From an uncultured Ectothiorhodospiraceae bacterium (lineage in GTDB: Bacteria > Pseudomonadota > Gammaproteobacteria > UBA6429 > Thiohalophilaceae): DNA of 6,193 bases. Shown one piece after another: positions 1-5,603 of this stretch (position 1 is its first letter; each line of letters opens with the position of its first letter). Location: the NCBI GenBank assembly GCA_947259425.1, contig CAMYMO010000472.1:1-6193 (forward strand). Direction: 5' to 3'. The notes below the pieces were generated by a model that ran no database searches, was not told where the DNA came from, and was given only the letters and a program-made list of their open reading frames with translations. Made by a program: the position numbers and the translations under genes.

Positions 1-369
1 TTTAAACAAATAAATGACTCATATGGGCATGCCGCAGGTGACGCGGTATTAAATCAGGTCGCGCGGATTTTAGAACGCGAAATGCGCTCCGGTGATCTGG
101 TGGCACGCTATGGTGGCGATGAATTTGTCGCATACATGCGTTGTACACGCGAGATTGGGCGACAACGAGCTGAGGAGATTCACTCGGCGATCGAAGATGG
201 CGTTGTAGCGTGGGAGGATAAATCAATTCATATTACTGCCTCAGTGGGACTGTACTGTCAGGTCTTAAGTGCCAATGAAGAAATTAAAGATGTTTTATTA
301 CATGCTGATAAGGCTATGTATGCTGCGAAAAAGCAGGGGCGAAATCAGGTTATTGACATCAGCGAGTAA
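1..369 (+). CDS. GGDEF-domain diguanylate cyclase, 3' end only (5' partial)
   Basis: This is the C-terminal 122 residues of a GGDEF domain, which makes cyclic di-GMP from two GTP. The frame is open from the first base and ends at TAA 367-369. It enters at FKQINDSYGHAAGD, the conserved N-terminal GGDEF segment that usually follows a metal-binding D in 'DIDxFK', so only the start of the domain and any sensor are missing. The active-site GGDEF is intact at 112-126. Five residues before it is an RxxD (R-S-G-D), the product-inhibition I-site, also intact. The tail has the usual ITASVG (about 232-249) and ADKAMYAAKKQGRNQV (about 304-351) signatures. Both key motifs being present suggests an active, feedback-inhibited enzyme. 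The sensory input cannot be told from this window. The next gene starts 89 bases downstream, and I see no strong terminator in that gap. Confidence 0.95.
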   Translation, partial: FKQINDSYGHAAGDAVLNQVARILEREMRSGDLVARYGGDEFVAYMRCTREIGRQRAEEIHSAIEDGVVAWEDKSIHITASVGLYCQVLSANEEIKDVLLHADKAMYAAKKQGRNQVIDISE

Positions 370-385
370 ATCTCACCAGTAAACA

Positions 386-414
386 TTGCCAACATGCTAA
401 CGAGCTACTAACCT
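386..414 (+). promoter_or_regulatory. Possible weak sigma70 promoter before the DUF3617-type gene
   Basis: TTGCCA at 386-391 matches five of six -35 consensus bases. A poor -10, TAACCT at 409-414, follows at a 17-base spacing. A better-looking TATATT at 416-421 lies 24 bases away, too far for a standard promoter. The pairing is tentative and rests only on consensus matching. Reading through from the upstream GGDEF gene is an alternative, because no terminator is seen between the two genes. Confidence 0.25.
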
Positions 415-458
415 ATATATTCAATCAAGCCATTATCAATGAGTTTAATGTAAGTTAT

Positions 459-893
459 ATGAATAACATGATCACAAGATGTAATTTAATTATTGTTATA
501 TTAATCAGTTTTACAGGTAAAGCACTGGCTCTGGAAGTTACCGCCGGTGAGTGGGAATTAACGGTTAAGCAGAACGTAAGCGGAATGCCGGTGGGGGTCC
601 CAACGCAAAAATACCGTGAATGTTTTTCTGATGACGACCCGATTCCCACCAGCTTTTTAAAGGCACGTCAATGTGATGTTATCGAACAACGTGTCCGCCA
701 TCGTACCGTCTATTATAAAATCAACTGCTTCACCGAACATGGCTCAGTCATCAACGAAGGTAAGATACGTTTTAGTTCATTTAAGATTAGCGGAACATCG
801 AAAACCGATCTTGGTGAAGTGGGTGGTCGCCCGACTATCCTGGGTTACAAATTTACGGGTCGTCGCATGGGTGAGTGTTCATTAGCTAAATAG
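459..893 (+). CDS. Small exported protein of the DUF3617 type
   Basis: A 144-residue protein of unknown function. Residues 1-24 look like a Sec signal peptide: Arg/Lys are few, a hydrophobic run (LIIVILISF) spans about 10-18, and an A-L-A cleavage site lies at 22-24. The mature part begins LEVTAGEWELTV, matching the 'pGxWe' opening of DUF3617 proteins. It then has a GMP(V)GVP segment, a 'REC' cysteine and a closing 'F(T)GRRMGEC', all recognisable family landmarks. Mature cysteines at 55, 72, 90 and 140 could form two disulfides in the periplasm; this is inference. The Cys at residue 8 precedes the hydrophobic run, so this is not a lipobox. The ribosome site is poor. ATG 468 is an alternative start that would still leave a usable signal peptide. 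No biochemical role is established for the family, so none is assigned. Confidence 0.82.
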   Translation: MNNMITRCNLIIVILISFTGKALALEVTAGEWELTVKQNVSGMPVGVPTQKYRECFSDDDPIPTSFLKARQCDVIEQRVRHRTVYYKINCFTEHGSVINEGKIRFSSFKISGTSKTDLGEVGGRPTILGYKFTGRRMGECSLAK

Positions 894-1089
894 ACCGGCC
901 TGCTTAAATTTATTTTACTTATTTCGAACCCATTAACATTTTTTATCGGCTGTTTTTTTAAAGCATTACTATATCTCTCGTCTTAATACCTTTTGTATTT
1001 AGTAAACGTTTATCCGTTACAACTCAAAAGTCTATTATAGATTCAGTTAAATATAATTTTATTATCCATGACGACGCTAAGATTGGCCG
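894..1089. other. AT-rich non-coding stretch with one short palindrome
   Basis: About 200 bases without a convincing gene. The stretch is strongly AT-rich, with several T runs (around 939-944 and 953-959), but I see no GC-rich stem in front of them that would make a classical terminator. A perfect 10-base palindrome, TAAACGTTTA, lies at 1003-1012. Short open stretches read in frame 2 towards the EAL relic do not show recognisable EAL sequence, so the N-terminal half of that domain appears to be lost or unrecognisable here. Confidence 0.5.
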
Positions 1090-1444
1090 CAATTTGGTGT
1101 AAGCCTGTCGTTAGATGATTTTGGCACCAGCTATTCATCACTAGGCCAGACTGAGCCAGCTACAAGGATTAGCCATCGATGAACTTAAGATCGATAAATC
1201 GTTTATTTTTGATATTGAAGAGGATCCACAAGGTGCGTTGTTAGTTAAAACCATCATCAATATTGCCCATCAAATTGGATTAAAAATTGCAGTCGCAGCC
1301 GTAGAAACAAAAAGGCAGTTGGAATTTCTCACAGATGAGCATTGTTATATCTATCGGGGCTATTATTATAGTAAACCGATACCCTACCTAGAACTTAAGG
1401 CATTATTGAATACTAAAAATCTGATAGCAGGCGTGGCGCTTTAA
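1090..1444 (+). pseudogene. Degenerate, frameshifted C-terminal fragment of an EAL (c-di-GMP phosphodiesterase) domain
   Basis: Two frames together spell the C-terminal half of an EAL domain. The first, about 1090-1146, gives GVSLSLDDFGTSYSSLG, including the metal-binding DDFGT motif. The second, about 1148-1444, gives RLSQLQGLAIDELKIDKSF, then VETKRQLEFL, then GYYYSKPIP and a TAA stop at 1442-1444. Removing one C at 1146/1147 joins them into SSLG-RLSQL, the normal family reading, so a single-base insertion explains the break. The N-terminal half with the EAL motif itself is absent. The usual AEGVET motif has become VAAVET (1292-1309), losing a conserved acidic residue, and the QGY motif reads RGY. 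No start codon or ribosome site is seen for an intact protein. The ancestral enzyme would have hydrolysed c-di-GMP; this copy should not. A 68-residue open stretch from TTG 1238 is part of this relic and not a separate gene. Confidence 0.9.
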
Positions 1445-1448
1445 TCGG

Positions 1449-1493
1449 TACATATTGAAAATGACAGTTAACTTGTCAGCTTCGAATATCGTA
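1449..1493. repeat. Imperfect inverted repeat (about 16 pairs, 7-base loop)
   Basis: The left arm at 1449-1466 pairs with the right arm at 1474-1493. There are blocks of 3, 5, 3 and 5 pairs, two single-base bulges (1484 and 1490), one 2x2 internal mismatch (1460-1461 against 1479-1480), and the loop GTTAACT at 1467-1473. It begins five bases after the EAL relic stop and lies about 40 bases before the -35 box of the next gene. No T run follows on either strand, so it is not a standard intrinsic terminator. It could be an operator, an RNA hairpin, or chance in AT-rich DNA. Confidence 0.5.
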
Positions 1494-1532
1494 AAATATA
1501 TGGATAGCTTCACTGGGGATATGGGTCAATTT

Positions 1533-1562
1533 TTGTTAACATAGGCAAAATCCTACTACAAT
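1533..1562 (+). promoter_or_regulatory. Sigma70-like promoter for the DUF748 gene
   Basis: TTGTTA at 1533-1538 and TACAAT at 1557-1562 each match five (-10) or four (-35) of six consensus bases and are separated by 18 bases. Transcription would start near 1569, giving a very short leader before ATG 1587. It is the best promoter-like pair in the window and sits directly before the two-gene DUF748/exonuclease unit. It is judged by consensus matching only. Confidence 0.5.
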
Positions 1563-1586
1563 TATATTATAAAACAAGAAATTAAA

Positions 1587-4500
1587 ATGGCTGACCACTG
1601 GTACAAGCGACCAAAACCACGCCGCAGGGTTATTATCACTGCAATCGTATTGCTGGTGCTCGGATTGTCGCTCTCTTTTGTACCCACTTATCTTGCCCGA
1701 TATTTCATTACAGGAATTCTGGATGATTTTGGTATTCGTCATGACGGTATCAAGACCTTAAAGATTAATGTTTGGAAGCGTCAGGTTTGGGTTGGTCCAA
1801 TTCAGTTTCATACTGGAGATTCGGATCCAGGCAAACTTGGAGAGTTTGGCGTCAAACTCCGTTTGTTTCCAGCCGTTAAGAAACATGCATTAGTTGAGAA
1901 GGTATTAATTCGTGGTATTGATCTCTATGTAGCACGTGACAAGGATCAGGCACTAATTCTGAACGGTATCCCTTTGGACCAGTTTAGCCCGACTGCCGAT
2001 ACGACGAGTTCTACACAAGTTGATCAGGAGCAGAGTTGGGGGGCCGGCTTGATAGATCTTGAGGTTCAGGATAGCCAGGTAATATTTAAAGAGGATACCG
2101 GCGGCACGCTGACATTAAAAGTAGAAAGGTTACACCTTGACAATTTTATGAGTTGGGAGCCGGATGAGCCAGGGAATATCGAGCTCAATGCCAGCGTGAA
2201 TGGTATAAAAATAGACCTGGTTGGACAGGTCCGTCCATTTGCAAGGCACATCTCGGCCAGTCTGCAGACTAAAATTCAGCAAGCAGACCTCGCTAAGATC
2301 ATAGAGTTCATTGGTCCAGTAGGTTTGCAAAAAAGTGCGGGTGTCTATACTGGTTCTTTGCAGCACGAGCTCACTTTATTTGAATCAGGGCGATTGGAAG
2401 GGCATTCCATTGGTCAAGTCAATGTTCTCGGTGTGGACTATGAAAAAACCAACCAATTTGCCATTGCGGTTAAACAGGCTGATATTGAGCTCGATACTCG
2501 TTATAGCTTAAATGAAACAAAAGATTTAAGCATAGAAGGTAAAATTGACATGGCGCTGACAAATGTCAGTGGTCAGTTACAAGGTAAAAAAGATTTTACG
2601 GCCGAATCGGCCAAGGCAAAGATTGCTCAATTCAATACTTCACTCGATTCTGATATGGCCCTGTATGTTAAAGCTAACCCCCATATCGATATTAGGCAAG
2701 CAGCCTTCTCAGGGGAAGTGCAATTATCCATGGACGCTCTATTGAATGTATTGCGTTATCTTCAATCAATCTCTGCTAAGCAAAAAGTCAGTAAAGTGCA
2801 AACCAAGCTTGAAGAGTGGGCAGATGAAGAAATTGTGCTACCTGAGTCGGATATTTTAGTTCAGCAATTTGTAAGTAATGCAAAATCACTCGAACTAAAA
2901 ACAGCCGATGGCGGAGTGACACTAAAGTTAGAGGCGGATAGTGAAGCCAAAGCGATTAGTGTAACCACCGAAGAGCGCAGAACAGATATTGAGTTTGTGC
3001 ACAGTAAGCTTGATTCATTAAAGCTGCGCTCTGGCGATGACAATCTGATGTTGAATTTAATCGGAAGTAATGAAGTAACAGGATTTAATATAAAAGGACC
3101 CATCGGGACGGGACGAGTTCAGGGGCTGGAACTCAGTCAACAAATTGAACTGGGAATAAACAAGGGTGATATCAACTTAACCGGCTCGGCTAATGCAGGC
3201 ATTAACGCAGCGCGATTAGCCGTTTTTAAAACGGATATACTACCCCCGGCCAGTGTTGAAGTGGGCGCAATCAGCGCCGCGATTAAGCAGGCGAATTTTT
3301 CGTTAGCAAATGAAACGATGTTGTGGAAGTTCATTGCGGCTACGAGTATCGATAAAGCCGAAGTTGAATTTGCAAAAGATTCATTGACTTCAGCAAAGAT
3401 ACAACGATTCGAGGTTAAAGGTGCACAGGCCGATCAAGATCTGAATTTTGTTACGGATGAGCTGACCATAAAAGGTTTGGACGCGTCGGTGACTCGCCAG
3501 TTAATTGATGGCGTGATCAGCGGTTCAGGTAAAGGAGCAGTGAAAAAAGACAAGCAAGCCAGCAAGGTCGCTGCCGAAAAATCGACAACACCAGCATCGA
3601 CGCAGCCAACCCCACAAGTAAAACTCAACTTTTTTACCGCCGAAGGGTCAAAGCTACGTTTTAGAGATGAAAAGGTGACCCCCCAGGTCAGGTTAGATCT
3701 TGATATTATAAAAGCCGAAGTACGCGATGTAGATACCCGAAATCCACGGCAACAATCAAAGGCAAAATTGGAAGCAACCATTAATGAGTTTACTCGCTTT
3801 GAACTAAACGGACAGGGAGATAATATTGGTCCGGCTTTAAATCTAAAGCTCAAAGGTAAGCTGGACGACCTGGAACTGCCTCCATATTCATCCTATGTTG
3901 CCGAGTTTGGTGGTGTCGATATTGATCGTGGTCAGTTTAATAGCAATATTGACCTGAACGCAAATAAGGGTGAGTTGGATGGGCTGATTAACCTAAATAT
4001 AAAGGGTTTAGAGTTTACAACTTTGTCTGCGGCAGACGCGCAACGTTTGTCTGATACGGTTGGTATGCCGATTGAAACCGCGGCGAACTTGTTGAAAGAT
4101 TCTCATGGAAATATTGATCTTAGTCTACCGATAGCGGGTAGTGTTGCTGAGCCAAGTGTTGATATTAGTTCAGCCATTACCAAGGCAATCGGTAGTATTT
4201 TAAAGGCGGTGTTTCCTCCTACGTTAATTGGTTCGATGCTCAGCGCTGGACAAAAAGAGGGAGCAGGTCTTGTTTTTGAGCCTGTTATTTTCGAGGCGGG
4301 TAGCAGTGAATTAGACAAAAATGCCACGCAGTATCTGGATGGTCTAGTCGAGCTATTCGTGGATCGTCCGGGTTTATCCGTTAGAATATGCGGCAGAACA
4401 ACCCCCAAGGACTTTTTTCAAGTTACTTTAATTTCGTTAGATTTGGCCGCAGATGCAAAACCTGAAGCCATTAAACAACGTGAAATATTGCTTGAGACGC

Positions 4501-4658
4501 ATGGCCAAAAACTTCGCGAGCTAGCGGACGAGCGCACGCAAGTGGTACGACGTTATCTTATTAATAAAAAAGGCCTGAGTGCCAAGCAGGTTGGGCAATG
4601 TCGTGCCATTTTCAACGAAAATGATACAGCTGCACCCCGTGTAGAAGTTAAGCTGTAA
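1587..4658 (+). CDS. DUF748 (AsmA-like) inner-membrane-anchored envelope protein
   Basis: A 1023-residue protein. The start is firm: a stop at 1542-1544 lies upstream in frame with no other start codon between, although the ribosome site (AAGAA) is weak. Residues 7-14 are basic (KRPKPRRR) and precede one membrane helix at about 15-37, so the bulk should lie in the periplasm. The body is beta-rich with AsmA-like alternation. A segment at about 154-245 (GLIDLEVQDSQVIF...) is typical of DUF748, and a similar one recurs at about 681-770 after a Lys/Ala/Thr/Pro/Gln-rich linker (650-678). Residues about 843-885 (IDLSLPIAGSVAEPSVDI, then a hydrophobic stretch) and about 895-1023 (VIFEAGSSELDKNATQYL ... 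RYL ... PRVEVKL) match the family's usual C-terminal end, which resembles a degenerate OmpA-like fold. Its only two cysteines (935, 1005) lie in that tail and may be disulfide-linked. The molecular role is unknown; AsmA-clan relatives act in envelope lipid transport or homeostasis, so a similar job is inference. The exonuclease gene follows after 51 bases. Confidence 0.9.
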   Translation: MADHWYKRPKPRRRVIITAIVLLVLGLSLSFVPTYLARYFITGILDDFGIRHDGIKTLKINVWKRQVWVGPIQFHTGDSDPGKLGEFGVKLRLFPAVKKHALVEKVLIRGIDLYVARDKDQALILNGIPLDQFSPTADTTSSTQVDQEQSWGAGLIDLEVQDSQVIFKEDTGGTLTLKVERLHLDNFMSWEPDEPGNIELNASVNGIKIDLVGQVRPFARHISASLQTKIQQADLAKIIEFIGPVGLQKSAGVYTGSLQHELTLFESGRLEGHSIGQVNVLGVDYEKTNQFAIAVKQADIELDTRYSLNETKDLSIEGKIDMALTNVSGQLQGKKDFTAESAKAKIAQFNTSLDSDMALYVKANPHIDIRQAAFSGEVQLSMDALLNVLRYLQSISAKQKVSKVQTKLEEWADEEIVLPESDILVQQFVSNAKSLELKTADGGVTLKLEADSEAKAISVTTEERRTDIEFVHSKLDSLKLRSGDDNLMLNLIGSNEVTGFNIKGPIGTGRVQGLELSQQIELGINKGDINLTGSANAGINAARLAVFKTDILPPASVEVGAISAAIKQANFSLANETMLWKFIAATSIDKAEVEFAKDSLTSAKIQRFEVKGAQADQDLNFVTDELTIKGLDASVTRQLIDGVISGSGKGAVKKDKQASKVAAEKSTTPASTQPTPQVKLNFFTAEGSKLRFRDEKVTPQVRLDLDIIKAEVRDVDTRNPRQQSKAKLEATINEFTRFELNGQGDNIGPALNLKLKGKLDDLELPPYSSYVAEFGGVDIDRGQFNSNIDLNANKGELDGLINLNIKGLEFTTLSAADAQRLSDTVGMPIETAANLLKDSHGNIDLSLPIAGSVAEPSVDISSAITKAIGSILKAVFPPTLIGSMLSAGQKEGAGLVFEPVIFEAGSSELDKNATQYLDGLVELFVDRPGLSVRICGRTTPKDFFQVTLISLDLAADAKPEAIKQREILLETHGQKLRELADERTQVVRRYLINKKGLSAKQVGQCRAIFNENDTAAPRVEVKL

Positions 4659-4671
4659 TAATGTCATGATC

Positions 4672-4695
4672 TTGAATAAATATTCTTAAATTCAA
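4672..4695. repeat. Nested AT-rich dyads between the DUF748 and exonuclease genes
   Basis: TTGAAT (4672-4677) and ATTCAA (4690-4695) are perfect inverted repeats 12 bases apart. Inside and overlapping the left arm, GAATA (4674-4678) and TATTC (4681-4685) form a second, tighter dyad around AA. The two foldings are mutually exclusive. There is no GC content or T tract to suggest a terminator. An operator, an RNA processing hairpin, or chance are all possible. Confidence 0.4.
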
Positions 4696-4709
4696 TGAAT
4701 GGGACCTAG

Positions 4710-5588
4710 ATGGAAGATTGCATCAAAAAACTGGAGGCGACGGGTGACTACAAGGTTATTCGACGTTTCAATCCGGTCGAACGATATCAAGAGGATAATG
4801 GCAGTGAGAAACGAATTGGGATATATCTGGATACCGAGACAACCGGCCTGGATCCCGAAGAGGATGCCATTATTGAATTGGCGATGGTGCCTTTTGAATT
4901 TGATTCAGAAGGAAACATATATCGTGTTTTACCAGAATATAATGCCATGCAGGATCCAGGGTTCCCTATTCCAGAGTTGGCGACTGAGATTACCGGCATA
5001 ACCGATGAGATGGTGGCAGGTCAGTCAATCGATAAAGAACAAGTCAGCAAAATGTTAGCAGAAGCGGTGATTGTTATCGCGCACAATGCCCGTTTCGATC
5101 GCCCCTTTGTTGAATATTTTATGGATGATTTTAAAGATATCTCGTGGGCTTGCTCGATAGCGGATGTAAACTGGAATGAAGAAGGAATGGAAGGGGTTAA
5201 GCTGGAGTTTCTTGCTTATAAATACGGATTTTTCTTTGAGGGTCATCGTGCAACGATAGATTGCCAGGCGGGGATTGAGATCTTACATCAAGTATTAGCG
5301 AAAAGTGGTGACAGGGTATTAAAACGTCTGCTCGAAAGTGCACGACGAACCGATGTGCGCTTATGGGCTGAAGGCGCGCCGTTTGATAAAAAAGATGATT
5401 TAAAGAAACGCGGATATCGATGGTCACCGGGTGGTGATGGTAAGCGTAAGGCCTGGTATTGCGATATAAATGAAGAATTACTCAGCGAAGAAATGATCTT
5501 TTTAAATGATAATATTTATTCCAGAGCTGTTTCAGATTTACCAATGGATCGTTTTAATGCCAAGCAGCGATATTCAAATCGTATTTAA
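4710..5588 (+). CDS. DEDDh-family 3'-5' exonuclease (DnaQ-like) with extra C-terminal module
   Basis: A 292-residue cytoplasmic protein. The start is well fixed: an in-frame TAG at 4707-4709 abuts ATG 4710, and the next in-frame ATG lies inside the catalytic core. GGGAC at 4701-4705 is a close, poor ribosome site. Residues about 36-195 form the exonuclease core. Exo I is LDTETTGL with D41 and E43; Exo II is AHNARFDR with D130; Exo III is HRATIDC with H179 and D184, the DEDDh arrangement that binds two metal ions and cleaves DNA or RNA from the 3' end. ITGITDEMV (about 94-102) is also typical of DnaQ-like proteins. The N-terminal 35 residues (DYKVIRRFNPVERY) and a C-terminal tail with APFDKKDDLKKRGYRW (223-238) and KAWY (247-250) set it apart from the polymerase III epsilon subunit. 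I recall proteobacterial relatives with this same architecture annotated only as 3'-5' exonuclease. All catalytic residues are present. The substrate is unknown. It is probably cotranscribed with the DUF748 gene. Confidence 0.93.
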   Translation: MEDCIKKLEATGDYKVIRRFNPVERYQEDNGSEKRIGIYLDTETTGLDPEEDAIIELAMVPFEFDSEGNIYRVLPEYNAMQDPGFPIPELATEITGITDEMVAGQSIDKEQVSKMLAEAVIVIAHNARFDRPFVEYFMDDFKDISWACSIADVNWNEEGMEGVKLEFLAYKYGFFFEGHRATIDCQAGIEILHQVLAKSGDRVLKRLLESARRTDVRLWAEGAPFDKKDDLKKRGYRWSPGGDGKRKAWYCDINEELLSEEMIFLNDNIYSRAVSDLPMDRFNAKQRYSNRI

Positions 5589-5603
5589 CAATCTAAATGA
5601 GCT

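Noticed and set aside
459..530. Lipoprotein signal, because Cys occurs at residue 8 of the DUF3617-type protein.
   Set aside because: The Cys lies before the hydrophobic segment, not after it, and no lipobox (L-x-x-C) is present at the cleavage site.
900..965. Possible rho-independent terminator after the DUF3617-type gene, suggested by T runs near 939-944 and 953-959.
   Set aside because: No GC-rich stem directly precedes either T run.
1003..1012. Perfect palindrome TAAACGTTTA as an operator.
   Set aside because: Ten bases in AT-rich DNA are expected by chance fairly often, it is not repeated nearby, and no gene start lies close downstream.
981..1098. Frame-2 open stretch running into the EAL relic (LIPFVFSKRLSVTTQKSII...DDAKIGRNLV), which could be the decayed N-terminal part of the EAL domain.
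   Set aside because: No EAL, NLS or ITE-type motif can be recognised and the stretch is AT-rich, so any similarity may be chance. I start the relic at about 1090, where the match is clear.
1238..1444. A separate 68-residue gene from TTG 1238.
   Set aside because: It is the downstream half of the EAL relic in one frame. It has no ribosome site and begins in the middle of a conserved domain.
3434..3853. A 139-residue minus-strand open frame inside the DUF748 gene (and a 101-residue one at 4103-4408).
   Set aside because: Composition is Ser/Phe/Arg-rich as expected for an antisense shadow, with no recognisable domain or ribosome site. The plus-strand protein is well supported throughout.
4699..5001. 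A 100-residue frame starting at ATG 4699, 11 bases before the exonuclease start.
   Set aside because: It overlaps the catalytic core of the exonuclease in another frame and its Trp/Arg-rich translation resembles no known protein.
4710..5588. Annotation as dnaQ, the polymerase III proofreading subunit.
   Set aside because: The DEDDh core is shared, but the N-terminal extension and the RGYRW/KAWY tail differ from the epsilon subunit, so the symbol would be misleading.
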